64,000 bases of DNA. Source: Sclerotinia nivalis (lineage: Eukaryota; Ascomycota; Leotiomycetes; Helotiales; Sclerotiniaceae). The notes under the pieces were generated by a model that was not told where the DNA came from, did not search any database, and saw only the letters and a list, made by a program, of their open reading frames with translations. The translations under genes were made by a program, and so were the position numbers. The stretch is from the NCBI GenBank assembly GCA_029531795.1, contig JAPEIS010000003.1, positions 2,914,001 to 2,978,000 of the forward strand, in the 5' to 3' direction. This document shows, piece after piece, positions 46,247 through 57,970 of this stretch; position 1 is the stretch's first letter, and every line of letters starts with the position of its first letter.

Positions 46247-47593
46247 ATGCCTTCTCGCTCGGAAATCACCTATTTTGGTGCAGGTCCTGCCCTCCTCCCA
46301 ACGGAAGTTCTAGAAACCTCAGCGGCAGCTCTTATCGATTACAATGGCACAGGTCTCGGCTTAGCAGAGCACTCACATCGTTCCGAAATTGCTGCGAATG
46401 TTCTAAATACTGCGAAAGCCGATCTAGCAAAATACCTGGAGATACCAGATGACTACGAGGTACTTTTTATGCAGGGTGGTGGTACTGGGGAGTTCTCCGC
46501 GACAGTATACAATATGGTTGGAATTTGGGTTGAGAAGAGGAAACAAAAGATCCTGAAGTCATTGGGTATCTCTTCTGATAAAGATATTCCGGAAGATGCT
46601 CTTGTGAAGGAGCTTCAAAAGGCTGTGGATGAGGAACTTAAGATTGATTATTTGGTTACTGGTTCATGGTCATTAAAAGCTAGCCAAGAAGCCGCCCGAT
46701 TGGTTGGCTCAGAGCACGTCAACATTGTCGCAGATGCTAGGAAGATCAATGATGGCAAATTCGGAAAAATACCAGAAGAAAAAGATTGGAAACTTTCCAA
46801 GAATCCAGCCATGGTTTACTATTGCGACAATGAGACTGTCGATGGAGTCGAGTTCTCCGGTTTCCCAAAAGCTTTAGAGCCAACTGGTGAAGATGATGAG
46901 CCAATTGTAGTGGCAGATATGTCCTCGAATATTTTATCGAGACGCATTCCCGTTAAAAACTTCTCAGTCATATTTTTCGGTGCTCAAAAGAACTTGGGTA
47001 GTACCGGAATCACAGTTGTCATTATCAAGAAGAATCTCCTTCCTCCAGTCATCGCAACTCCTGCGCCTACTCTATTGAGAAAGCTTGGTTTACCAATTGG
47101 TCCAATTGTACTCTCATACGAAACGATAGCCAAGAACAATAGTCTCTACAACACCCTAAGCATATTCGAGTAAGTCAACACAAGCCCTACACACCCACTA
47201 ATACTAACCACCATCGCCAGCGTCTACATCGCCGGACAAGTCCTCCAAAAACTCCTCGCCACCTACCCCAACGGAATCGAAGGTCAAGAATCCATCTCCA
47301 ACAAGAAATCCGCCCTCATTTACTCCGCGCTCGATGCCAACCCTACCTCCTACAAAGTCGTCCCCGATGTATCCGCTCGCTCAAGAATGAACATTTGTTT
47401 CCGTGTCACAACCTCCGAAAACATCGCTGATGCAGAAAAAGCATTTTTAGCTGAAGCTGTTGAGCGAGGCCTTACGGGTCTTAAGGGTCATAGAAGTGTA
47501 GGGGGTATTCGTGCTAGTAATTATAATTCGATTTCATTGGAGGGTGCACAGAAATTAGCAGAATATATTAATGAATTTGCTAAGGAAAAGTGA
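46247..47593 (+). CDS. serC: Phosphoserine aminotransferase
   Basis: Two exons (46247-47169, 47221-47593) give 431 residues. ATG 46247 (MPSRSEITYFGAGPALLP) is preferred. The fold-type I PLP enzyme motifs are present: FGAGPALLPTEVL at the N-terminus, GLAEHSHRS, FMQGGGTGEFSATVYN, ADMSSNILSRRIPV, and the PLP-binding Lys248 in FFGAQKNLGSTGITVV. The C-terminus has RSRMNICFRV and GLKGHRSVGGIRASNYN. It catalyses glutamate-dependent amination of 3-phosphohydroxypyruvate in serine biosynthesis, in the cytosol. The 51-nt intron has a GTAAGT donor and an ACTAAC branch. An insert of about 35 residues after YNMVGIWVEKRK is typical of fungal forms. Confidence 0.95.
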
Positions 47594-48392
47594 GGGTTAG
47601 CGAATTCTCGAGAGCGGAAGCATGAGGTTGGGAAATTAGTGACTCCACGATATGACCATGCGTGATGAGAGAGAGATGGTTTCAACGCAAGCAGAAAATT
47701 TAGCAGGCGAGTAAATTAGCAAATGAATGGATTTGTGGAAATGAAGCGTAACAGAATAAAGACAAAAGTTTAACACCCACCACCTATCTAGTTGTTAGTT
47801 ACTTTTGAAAAAGGATACAAATTGCAATTAACAACTTTACTTATTGTACGCTCAATATTCATACATTGAACATTCATACATTGAACATTCAAACATTCCA
47901 CTTGCTTTACTCCTTACTTCATCACACACTACATACTTCGTTATAATTTCCATAATGGACACAAATGTATATAGCCACAATCACAATCATGGCACATGAA
48001 ACCCTCCAGTTCTGAAAAACACAGTATTAATATCATAACTACTTCAGAAACTTTTTTCCTTTTCTTGAACGTTAAAAACAGAGGTCAAGAATTGCCAACA
48101 AACCATGAAAGTGAGTAATCCCGTCCCGCAAAGCAACACACATGCGCCTTTCCATTCCTTTTCCGTTCTTTCCATTCATCACCTCCATGAGCATTTACAT
48201 CGCCCAAGTAGAAGATGTCAACAAGCTATTACATCTGATCGATGAAGAACATACCCACTCAGTATGAACCACATGAAGAAGATAACCAGTAATGAATCCA
48301 TCACCCTTTCCATCAAGCGATTGTACCCATTCATTGTCGGTAATAATCACACATTTACCGAACTCCAACTATCTGTTTGTACGCCTGTAAAT
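47594..48392. other. Convergent 3' intergenic region
   Basis: No gene. A short reiteration of ATTCATACATTGAAC occurs near 47859-47890. Confidence 0.4.
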
Positions 48393-49757
48393 CTACAAGA
48401 AAAAGGCTACAAGACCACCAGCTATGGCCGCAAAGCTCAAACCAACGGTAGCGGCACCGGCTGTGAGTTGAGTTGGTTTAGTAGTAGCAATGGTGCCATT
48501 GGTCTTGCTGTCAGAACCAGAAGCTGAACCTGAACCTGTGCTATTTGTCTTGTTTGAGCCAGTACCAGATGTCTTGTTAGATGACGTTCCAAAGCCGGTG
48601 CCAGACCCTGTGCTAGGCGCCGAACATGGACATGAGCCCGAGCCTGAGCCAGAACATGAACATGTACCAGATGGTGAAGTTGTTCCATTGGTCTTGATTC
48701 CGCCTGAAGCTCTACAAACCATGTAATTGTTATCGCATAGAATGTAGTCTGTTTTTGGTGCTTCTTTGCAAGCGACCTTGATAACATAGCATGGATCCAA
48801 CTTAGGCTTGGTGATGGTTGGGTCGTATGAGGCGCAAGTATTGTTTGGTGCAAGAGGACATGTACTGTCAGTGCAAATAGATTGCAACTGAGCTCCTTGA
48901 CTGGGAATAATAGTTGCAGGTGGCAAGCAACGATAACCGAATGATTGCCGGAGTGCATAGCCGATGATCATTAGATCCGAGGCAGAAACGCCAAAAGATG
49001 AAGCGGATAGTGCAATTTGTTCAATAAAGTAATTAACTTCAGCATCGGAGAGATTCATGAACCTATTGTATTGTTGTTAGAGGTTGCATTGGCTTATCAA
49101 TTGAACTAGGTTCGAGTGACGAAAGTACCATGAGGCATTTGGTTTACTTACTTGTGAACTTCATACTGAGAAGCAGAAGCAGAATACGCCGGAAAGTCAG
49201 TGCCACCTTGCTTGGAGCATCCAAATAGCACACCAAAGTACTGGTAGAGATGGGTCATGAGGAAACTATCGTGGTTAATGTCTTGCTGTATTTGGTATCC
49301 GGAGAGCTTACTATTGATTGCTTGACATAGAATCGGCAACTTTGAAACTCCAAAGAGTACCCAATCCACCACCATCGAGGAAGTTGACAGATATCGGCTT
49401 TCCTCCCACGTTTGTAGAGAACAAGCCACCGTCAAAATATGGTGATAAATTGACTTTGATACCATTGTAGGTTCCATTGAAGAGGATACCAGTGACATTG
49501 ACACGACGGCGAGAATTTTCGCCTGCAAGAGATTGATGAGTGAAACCCACCGCAGAACTTTAACTGGAAGACTTACCATAGTTACCAATAAGAGCAATAT
49601 TGACGATGCGCATCATCAAGTATTGTTGAAGTTGGGCAGTATTATTCTGGAACAGTGCAGTGGTATAATAATCGCAAATACTAGTATCCGTAGGACGTTG
49701 AGCAGTAACCGCACCAGCAAGGCCAAGAGCTGCAACGGCAAGAGATTTAAAATGCAT
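48393..49757 (-). CDS. GPI-anchored secreted surface protein
   Basis: Four exons (49757-49577, 49522-49312, 49265-49152, 49062-48393) give 391 residues. The signal peptide is MHFKSLAVAALGLAGAVTAQ. The globular part begins TDTSICDYYTTALFQNNTA and continues NVTGILFNGTYNGIKVNLSP, then SMSSNQYFLMTHLYQYFGVLFGCS. A Cys-rich segment (CTDSTCPLAPNNTC, CYVIKVACKEAPKTDYILC) is followed by a Ser/Gly/Thr/Asn-rich stalk and a hydrophobic C-terminus (AATVGLSFAAIAGGLVAFFL) preceded by small residues, the pattern of a GPI-attachment signal. Several N-glycosylation sequons are present. It is expected at the plasma membrane or cell wall; function unknown. The 46-nt second intron (GTAAGC..GATAG, TTAAC branch) restores a frame that otherwise breaks. 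Confidence 0.82.
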
Positions 49758-50000
49758 GATGAGTGAAATTACTTCAAATCAAAATGTTTCGAATGATAAT
49801 GCAAGAAGAATGAAGTTCCAATATTACTAGAATGGATGAAGTAGAAGCAAAAATGCAATAGAGCCAAATGAATTTGATGATGATGGATTGCTGATGTTGA
49901 GAAGAATGAGATGGGAAGAAGAGAAGAGATCATATGGATATGGGTGTAAACATAGTAGGTAGGAGAAGGAGTGTAATTACCGTAATGAGCTGCAATTGTG

Positions 50001-50064
50001 GATTGAGGAACGTTGCTGGATTGAGGAACGTTGCTGGATTGAGGAACGTTGCTGGATTGAGGAA
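50001..50064. repeat. 18-bp tandem repeat, 3.6 copies, upstream of GPI-protein gene
   Basis: GATTGAGGAACGTTGCTG is repeated perfectly at 50001, 50019 and 50037 with a partial fourth at 50055. It lies 244 bp above the start of the GPI-anchored protein gene. Confidence 0.95.
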
Positions 50065-50329
50065 GTGCCAACCATTGAGGAAAGAACAAGAAACCACCCG
50101 GTATGCATGGCAAATTGGCAAGAGCATATCGACATCGATTGCTCATTTGCTTTGAAGAAATCCCAGTCAATTGATGCAACATATTACCTTCAATCCGAAG
50201 AAATTTTTGGTAATCCTGATGAAGGACGAGGAAATATGTTACAAAAGAAGCCTCGATTTGAGTTTTTGAGTGGACGAATCATGCTCGTCATCTGAGCTGG
50301 TATATGCACCTAGGTACGTATCAGTGAAC

Positions 50330-51071
50330 TAAAGAACCCCCGTGTTCAAGAAAAGATAAAAAGTTAGAAGATTTGACATGGCAACATGTTGACATGAAAA
50401 TATTCCCTCTTTGGAAGAACGATACTTGTGGAAGATGGAAGCTTCGGACGTTAAGTCGATAGCGAGTTCATCACTTGTCTGAAGAACGATCTCCTGATGA
50501 TAGTCACCACAGCTAACCATCATGAGCATGAGCTTTGACATTCGAAATATGCAGCAAGATTGTTTCCCGTGTCAAAACCCATAATTGAATGGACGTTTGC
50601 TTCATCGATGGAATATTCTGGGCCATGGCCGTGCACCATCTGAACCCCCATTCAGAGAATGTAGATGATCGACCATTTCCAGGTTTCATTTCATCCAGTG
50701 TAGGTAGGGCTGAGGGTCCAATTGATAACCTTAGTATCCATAGGATAAGTAAATCCTTGGCATCCAAAAATAAATCCAACCCCTTTTTCTAACCATTCGG
50801 GGGTTCAGTTGTCCTCTGGAAAGGTGTAGATTCCTGTAAGAGTGATAGATTCAAAATTGTAAAGAAACTGAAAGTTAAACAGCATTGTTTCGAAGAAAAG
50901 GAAATCTGAAAGGAATAATCGGTCTACTTGCCTTACTGCATTGCAGGCATTGATACTCTCGTGAAGTCGTATAAACGATGTGTCTTGGTTAGTTTGTAGA
51001 CTAAGGGAAAATATCCACCTCAAAGTTTTTAGATCAAATTGAAGAATCGAATGATTGGAAGCAGTGGTCAT
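50330..51071 (-). pseudogene. Possible decayed gene of unknown family
   Basis: An ORF from ATG 51071 (MTTASNHSILQFDLKTLRWI) runs to a GTAAGG donor near 50937. Downstream, a single frame reads EWLEKGVGFIFGCQGFTYPM and, past two in-frame stops, YSIDEANVHSIMGFDTGNNL and AAYFECQSS. The continuity of one frame through stops suggests a gene that has decayed. No domain recognised, and no splice set rescues it. Confidence 0.25.
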
Positions 51072-53480
51072 TTGGAATAAGTGAATGATGCTCTGGGACC
51101 ATGTGGATTGAAATTGAAATCATCTTGCGGAGTATGAACAGCCCCTTTTACGAATCCACGACATTTTGGATAAGAGCATGAACTTTGCAGAGATGGCTAT
51201 TGTTACCATCGGCTCTTGTATTGAGAAAAACCGACACTTATCTGATTGACATGAATCTGAGTTACCAATGCCCAGAAATCAGAGATTTAACATGTTTGTT
51301 GAGCCGTAGACTTGACCGTCAAATATTTGGAATCAAAGTAACCTCGGCAATGACTATCACTCCCTAGCAACATATTCGTCGTCAACGTACAAAACCGACT
51401 TTGGTGTGTTTGCAGCTCGATCCAGCTACACTGATCTGGACACAATGAGTGCTCTGTAGAGTCAATAGTAAACAGTCAAGCTTTCTGTAACGAAAAAGAT
51501 CGACTTTCTGAACCCCAAGTTTTCGTGTTCTGGTAAAACAAATTGCGCAAAAGATTCAGATCTTATCGGCTGACGTGCGTTTTGTACTCATTAAAGTATG
51601 ACAAAGTCTCAGTTAGTAGTCTTTGAATCAAAATATACTATTTTTTCTTTATACAAACTCATGGGTCGATGATACCCGGTGGCTGGGGAAACAGTAGAAT
51701 ACTTGATTCATATTCGGCGATGTATCTGAAATAGTAACCTTTTTGTGGGAGGACTCCGGTTGATAAGTGCGTACTCCAAGTGCGTACTCCGTCGTCTGGA
51801 CACTCAATAGTCGGAATAGTCGGTATAGTCGGTATAAGTCGGTAACATTTTAGCTTTCACCGTTTGACACCGCAATTATGCAATGATGCCATGATGCCAA
51901 GATTTGATAATAATTCTTTCGGTGTATCTTGATTCTTCAGATTTATGAATTGATCTTCCATAGAATGAGGGTTTTGACAGGATAGAACTTCCAAGGTCAC
52001 CTGCATATGTCAAGGATTCCTCGTGGGCTTACGGAGTATGAACCTTAGGTGGGACAGTGGACAGTGGACTGTGGACTGTGGACTGTGGTGGGTTGTGGAG
52101 AGGAAAAGATCTCCCGGGAATCCTACTATTCTGAGGTTAATCGATTGATGAACGTTCCACCGTTGCACCGTTCCTGGATGCTTCTGTAGATTTATGGATT
52201 TGATATGGAGATAGGGGATACTGATGATCGCTTATGAGCGGAGAGGTGCTCGAGTACAGGTACCGGCATTCGTCCAAACACATCTATGGAGTATGGAGGC
52301 AACTTCAGGAAATCGAAAGCTTTCATCAATCGGATATTAGATGATATATGCATGACATGAGCAAATTCATAAAAGTTATATACACCTAGTACGGAGTACC
52401 GGTAGATATATCTTCCGAAAAACTTCATATATATGAAAACAATTGTTTCAAGTATTAATAATTCTATCAATCCTATCAATTCTATCAAATCTTCAGAATG
52501 TCTAAAAATAATATAAAGAAGAGAGAATACGGAGAGAAATATCCACTTCCTCAAAGTCCCCCAGCCATTCTCAATTCTCCTCCCCTTGTAAGTTTATGGG
52601 CGGAAATTTGACGCGCATTGAAAAATCCATTAAAACCCATGAAAAACCCATGAAAAACCTATCGGATGTACCAATTTATCAATAACTGGTGTATTAGCGA
52701 CTTCACCCAATCTCCCATTAACACATCTTCCGGGCATCGGTTTGTCCATCGTTTTTGAACTTTTGAACTTTTTGACTTGTTCTACTAGGTAATTCAATCC
52801 AATCCAATCCAATCCAACCATCTTCTTTTTCTTACTTATTTTACTATCCTTTTTTTTTGGGCCTCAATTCCCACTCAATTCCCACTCGATTCTCCTCAAT
52901 CACTAGGTATCTCGATTCTTTCTTTCTTTCTTCCTTGATTCCTTGTAATTGCATCTAAACTCAAACATATCCTATCAATCCATTCCATATGCTATCACCA
53001 TCATTCTATTACACTCATTACACTCTCTATCGTATTCCTTGAACATCCGGAAGGTCCCATTCAATTAAAGCATACATACAAGGGGAAAGAAAAAAAACTC
53101 AAAATCTCCACCAAGAAAGAACGAGAACACAGAACAGAACAATCTCTAGTTCTTTCTGCATGGTGCGGTGTTCAAGACAGCTTTGTACAACGACCCACCC
53201 TAAGAATCATGCAAGCAACCGCCTTGAACGACGAACGGAGAAGCCTGTAAGACGGCATCACTCGAAACAGCTTGCATCACCTCCACCTTGACCTCCACCT
53301 TGTCCTCCACCTCCACCTTGACCTTGACCTCCGCCTTCTTCTTCACCTTCTCTTTATTATTCAATTATTATGTTTCAATCCCTCTTATGCTTGTAGACCA
53401 TCACTCTCTTAAGGTCTTTTGAGCAATGCGCCAGCTATTTCCTCATTACAAAAAATACTAATCATCGAACATAATAAAAC

Positions 53481-56400
53481 ATGGAGAGCACACCAGTTAT
53501 GACATCTTCTGCGTCGAGGCTTGCCCCTCCAATGCTACACCCAAGATCTTCATCAAGAACAAGATCACCAACCAGATCCTCAAGTCGATCGCATCGGGTT
53601 TCAGACGACCTCCTTTCCGACCTCACTCCTGCCACAACCCTGCAAGCTCTTGCTTCTCCGACAGGTAAATTGAAAGCGAGTATTGAAGCTGCCTCCCCTG
53701 CAGACCGAGCGTTTGCCATACGCGCAACTCTAGCTTCGAAGAAAGTACAAGAATGGTTGGAAGAATTATCAAATTGGCCATGGCCGAAAACTGGAGGATC
53801 AGCGGGCTTCGAAGTACCAGCTCTGTCGAAGAAAATAAAATTATCACCACCCCAATCAAGCGACCAAACGGAGCAACAGCATGAAGAAGATTCAGAGCCG
53901 CAGTATTGTGGGAGCCTTTCGTTCGAGCAGGTTGCAAGATTTGAATACCGGATTGAAGAAATTGGAGAAGGATTGGATGATTTGAAAGTGGAGGAAATAA
54001 AACGACAGGTCCTGGATACACACTTTTCTGGGAATTCTCGACTTTCATCTTCCCCTTCAATTGATATGCCAACCTTCCTTGCCTCTTACACGGTTATGGA
54101 TGATTTCACAGCCATAGTTACGGCCACGGTACTGCAGGCATTACCGAATTTGGCAAAATTAACACGCCTAATGGATATATGGGGTATTCGTCTTTCTGTA
54201 CTTCGAAGAGTACCATCTTTATTACTCGGATTGGATGATGCGGAGATGGCTTTAAATTCGGGATGGCAGGCTATAAAAATACCAGGCGTGACCACTACTG
54301 GTGGTGAAACGGGGAATACGGTTCTATCACGACAAACTTTCGAAGTCATGAAAAATGTTTTACAAGCCAAAGTTACGATTCTTGGAAGAGATTTGGATTA
54401 TATGCTCGATATTTTGGAGGGCAGGATGGACACTCTACCAGATAGCTGGTTGGACCGGATGGAAAATCTCGAACGGGACTATGGCGAATGGGTCGTTTCA
54501 GCAGATCGTAAAATTACAGACGGTGAGTTAGCCGCAATTGCGACTCCACGAATGGCGAAAAAAGACACGCCCCAAGGAGAAGATGCTGAGGCTCCTGTCG
54601 GAGCTGATGGCAAACATGCGAATGAACAGGAAGAGGTCCAAACCCCAAAAACCGAAATAGCACGTGAAGGATCTCGTGCCGCATCAACACCAGCGATCAA
54701 AGGTGGTGCAACAGAAACAGATATGATTCCTTACGAACAGGAGCCAACCATTCCCTTCCTGGAGGCTACTGGCATTTCGACTGAAATAATATCACCATCG
54801 CTGGACACTCAGCCAATCGCACAAGCAATTTGTGGTGAACCTACGTATACTCCTCTCACTCGCTCGACCAGCGTCAGAAGTATTAGTAGAATACCCAAAT
54901 TTGGCCACACTTTTGCAAACGCCTTAAGGCGTACCATTTCGAATGAAGAATCGCCAAAAATGCCAAGCCATGATCTTCACGCCGTGTCTCCCAAAACCTC
55001 GTTACGACCATCATCAATGATTCTTAATAAGTTTCCTAGTCCACCCTTAATGTCACCGGCAAGATCTCAACTGGCAAGACTTCGTAGTTCGAGCTCACCA
55101 CTTATTATTGGACTAGAGCGACGGCCCGTGGACCATTCTTCGAAAGATGGATCTGTCTTGGGTGCACCGGCTTCCAGTATTGCGTTAGCACAACAGCTTG
55201 GTATTTCTTCTGCATCGCATGAAAATGTGGATTCCGGTAATTTAAGGGCACCAGCACATTTACCTAGCATACCTTCTCACCTATCTACCAATTCCTACAA
55301 CTCTACAATAGCTAGCAGTGACGGAGCTTCTGAGAGTGTTCAGAGTACTAATCCCGAAGGCATGGAATTTGATCTTTTAGATGCCCAACTTGAAGCACGC
55401 AGGCCTTCTATAATCGTCGACAGTATTCACAACAATGACACTCGTGATAGTGATGTTTCGGATGATTCACTCTCGGACCGTTGCAAATCTAAAATGACAC
55501 CAGAAGTCGCCTCCAGTCTCGTCGACCCAGACTCTGATGATGCATCTACAGTAACATTTGAAGATTCACCTTTGCCACCTGGGAAATGGTCACATGATTT
55601 ACAACAATATGATAATACACCACCTGGTTCACCACCAGGAGCTCCAAGAAGATCTGTTCGTCGCCCTCCTCAACTCCTCGAAAGTCCCGATTTCTCACAT
55701 TTGATATCCACTCCTGAAGACTCTTCCTTTCTTCAAAGCATTCCTGCATCGCCTGTCAACAGCAGTAGCGATGATCAGATGCAGCAACAAATTAGTTCCT
55801 TACTTCAATCGATTCCAGCTCATATTCGTCTTCGCTCTGAGCCAGAAGAAAAGTCAAATCCTAAAGGAATTCGTCCTCCAAAAACTCGCCGTTCAGTTAC
55901 TCCCTCGATGCCCGCCGTTCGTTCACAATCGTCAATTGGAAGTTTACGTACTCCTACGCCTTCGTTTACTCTTGCCCCGGCGTATGCGAAAACTGGTACT
56001 CCACGTCACAGAGCTCAAAACGGTCATCCAGAAATCAAGGTTTATCATCTATCTTGCTCTAGTGGTGAGAAACCGATTAAGTTATTTGTTCGCCTAGTAG
56101 GTGAAAATGGTGAAAGAGTTATGGTACGTGTCGGAGGTGGTTGGGCAGATCTTGGAGAATATCTTAAAGAATACGCAAGTCATCATGGACGTCGAGCACC
56201 AGTTGATACCGATAAAGTCGAGGTTCAAGATTTACCATCACGTATTTCATCTGGTGGCTCTACTATTCGTGATAATGGACGAACTACACCTGGGCCTCGT
56301 TCTGCGTCTGCAATGGGCGTTCGTCCATCAACTGCTGTTGATCGACCTAAATCATCCCTAGGTATTCGAAAAACGAGGAAATCCACATTTTCTTCTTCTG

Positions 56401-56735
56401 ATGGGGTGCCTCCACTTCCAGCTACACCTTTTGCTGAAGTTCAACGTGGACATGAGATAAATAATACACCTCCATCAGCTGCATCAAGAAGTTCCTCAAG
56501 ACTTGATTGGAATGAAGAAGATGCTTCATTAGGCCTTGCTGGACCAAGAGGTAAACAAAAGGAATTGGATCAGAAAGATTTAGAATGGGTAGAAGGTATG
56601 AAGGAGAAAGTTATGATGGCAAGTGCGGAGGAGAAAGAGAAACGTAAGGGGGGTCACAGACAGAGTTTAGGAGAGATGGATAAAGTTGGAGCTACTAAGA
56701 GATTATTTAGGCAAACTTCAAGGTTAGAGCTCTGA
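53481..56735 (+). CDS. Kar9-like cytoskeletal protein with GAS2-related (GAR) domain
   Basis: Uninterrupted frame of 1084 residues from ATG 53481. The first 40 residues are Ser/Arg-rich. Residues about 45-330 are helical (DLLSDLTPATTLQALASPTG, KASIEAASPADRAFAIRATL, LSFEQVARFEYRIEEIGEGL), the pattern I associate with the fungal Kar9 karyogamy family. A long Ser/Pro-rich region with many SP/TP and SxIP-like sites follows. Near residues 846-905 is a compact domain (IKVYHLSCSSGEKPIKLFVR, then VRVGGGWADLGEYLKEY) matching the GAS2-related microtubule-binding domain. Kar9 links EB1 at microtubule plus ends to actin transport for spindle and nuclear positioning; a GAR domain would add direct microtubule binding. 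The absence of introns in 3.25 kb contrasts with neighbouring genes. Confidence 0.75.
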   Translation: MESTPVMTSSASRLAPPMLHPRSSSRTRSPTRSSSRSHRVSDDLLSDLTPATTLQALASPTGKLKASIEAASPADRAFAIRATLASKKVQEWLEELSNWPWPKTGGSAGFEVPALSKKIKLSPPQSSDQTEQQHEEDSEPQYCGSLSFEQVARFEYRIEEIGEGLDDLKVEEIKRQVLDTHFSGNSRLSSSPSIDMPTFLASYTVMDDFTAIVTATVLQALPNLAKLTRLMDIWGIRLSVLRRVPSLLLGLDDAEMALNSGWQAIKIPGVTTTGGETGNTVLSRQTFEVMKNVLQAKVTILGRDLDYMLDILEGRMDTLPDSWLDRMENLERDYGEWVVSADRKITDGELAAIATPRMAKKDTPQGEDAEAPVGADGKHANEQEEVQTPKTEIAREGSRAASTPAIKGGATETDMIPYEQEPTIPFLEATGISTEIISPSLDTQPIAQAICGEPTYTPLTRSTSVRSISRIPKFGHTFANALRRTISNEESPKMPSHDLHAVSPKTSLRPSSMILNKFPSPPLMSPARSQLARLRSSSSPLIIGLERRPVDHSSKDGSVLGAPASSIALAQQLGISSASHENVDSGNLRAPAHLPSIPSHLSTNSYNSTIASSDGASESVQSTNPEGMEFDLLDAQLEARRPSIIVDSIHNNDTRDSDVSDDSLSDRCKSKMTPEVASSLVDPDSDDASTVTFEDSPLPPGKWSHDLQQYDNTPPGSPPGAPRRSVRRPPQLLESPDFSHLISTPEDSSFLQSIPASPVNSSSDDQMQQQISSLLQSIPAHIRLRSEPEEKSNPKGIRPPKTRRSVTPSMPAVRSQSSIGSLRTPTPSFTLAPAYAKTGTPRHRAQNGHPEIKVYHLSCSSGEKPIKLFVRLVGENGERVMVRVGGGWADLGEYLKEYASHHGRRAPVDTDKVEVQDLPSRISSGGSTIRDNGRTTPGPRSASAMGVRPSTAVDRPKSSLGIRKTRKSTFSSSDGVPPLPATPFAEVQRGHEINNTPPSAASRSSSRLDWNEEDASLGLAGPRGKQKELDQKDLEWVEGMKEKVMMASAEEKEKRKGGHRQSLGEMDKVGATKRLFRQTSRLEL

Positions 56736-57970
56736 GTGAGGAAGTTTTACTATTCTTTGCATTGCATTCAAATATTTTGTTTCATTATTGCATAGCGTTG
56801 CTTCTTAGGGAAAGGCTTTATTTTAATTTCCTTTGTATGGAGTGAAGGATACAGGGCAATTGAGTGGTAGGATGGATGGATGGAATGGGGGGGGGATAGG
56901 ATGATGAGGGTCTAGCTGGTTAGCATGTTCATGACATGACATGATAGTATGGCATGACATACATGAATGAGCAATAGCGGACACATTACACTATTTCTTT
57001 ACTTTGCTTTGCGTATATTTTCCTTGCGGGCCGGACAGCAAACATAGGGATTGGTGTGGGATAAGACGGGATTATTATACATGGCATGCATTATCTGAAA
57101 AGGAACTCAGATAATGAGGGAAGGGAAGGGAAGGATACGGTATATTACTTGGTGGATAAATGGATGGATGGATGGATGGATGGATGGATGGATGGATGGA
57201 TAGAACAAATAGAGGTCTTGATTGAAGAACTTTGTGTAACTTTAAGAAATGGATGGATGAATGGTAGAAGATGGATGCATGGATGCATAGATGCGCACTT
57301 AGATATACAATACAATACCCCTTTTTGTTCTTTTCGTATAAATCTTTTCGTGTTAATTAGATCTCTCTCTCTCTGTCTGTATCTCTCTCTCTAGTGTATT
57401 CTTTCTTCCTTTGCCTCCTCTCACTCCCTTGTGAACTAATTGCATCAATTTACTTACAAAAATACTTGCAATTCATAGTTGGAAAATATCATATGTGTGC
57501 CTAATATGTGGGGGATATCAATACGCTCTCTCTGTAAGTAATGACATTTGTGGATTGTTGTATCTGTGTATTTTCTTCTCTGATATTTATCAGGATATCC
57601 ATACAAAAAGTTAGAGATGCAATGTAAGGGCTATTAACAAGCAAATGGGTAGCGCCCATACTATGATCATGATTGGAATACTCATGGTTAATGAAAACCA
57701 AGATTAAGGGGAGGGAAAAAAAAATATGAATTCATCATCTACAGAATCTGCTTTATCATTTTCTTGTTTCTTCAGCTATGTCTGTACCCAGAATTCTTAT
57801 TCGCCACCCAACTCACTCATGTACTCACAAATTCCTCTCGTGATCCTTAACCATAATTCCCATCCGAGCTTCGGGTAGAGTATATATCCAGCCCAACCCC
57901 GCCCAATAAACCTAGTAGCCAACAAAAAAAACCCTCGACACCATTGCCATTGTAGCAATATATGCCCCTC
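56736..57970. other. Convergent 3' intergenic region with ATGG repeats
   Basis: No gene. It contains G-rich and ATGG-type simple sequence (56870-56895 and 57157-57200) and a CTCTCT run near 57362. Confidence 0.45.
57157..57200. repeat. (ATGG)n microsatellite
   Basis: About eleven TGGA/ATGG units; a shorter related run lies at 56872-56884. Confidence 0.95.

Larger units (their letters stand above)
49758..53480. other. 3.7-kb gene-poor region
   Basis: It contains the promoter of the GPI protein with an 18-bp tandem repeat, a possible decayed gene (50330-51071, minus), small repeats (GTCGGTATA near 51810-51845, GTGGACTGTGGAC near 52055-52090), and the long Pyr-rich 5' leader of the Kar9-like gene with CTCCACCTTGAC reiterations (53279-53335). 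Confidence 0.45.

Noticed and set aside
49266..49420. Alternative intron in the GPI-protein gene from GTGGAT to TCAAG
   Set aside because: It also keeps frame, but the donor is poor; GTAAGC..GATAG with a TTAAC branch gives a better protein (SNQYFLMTHLYQ).
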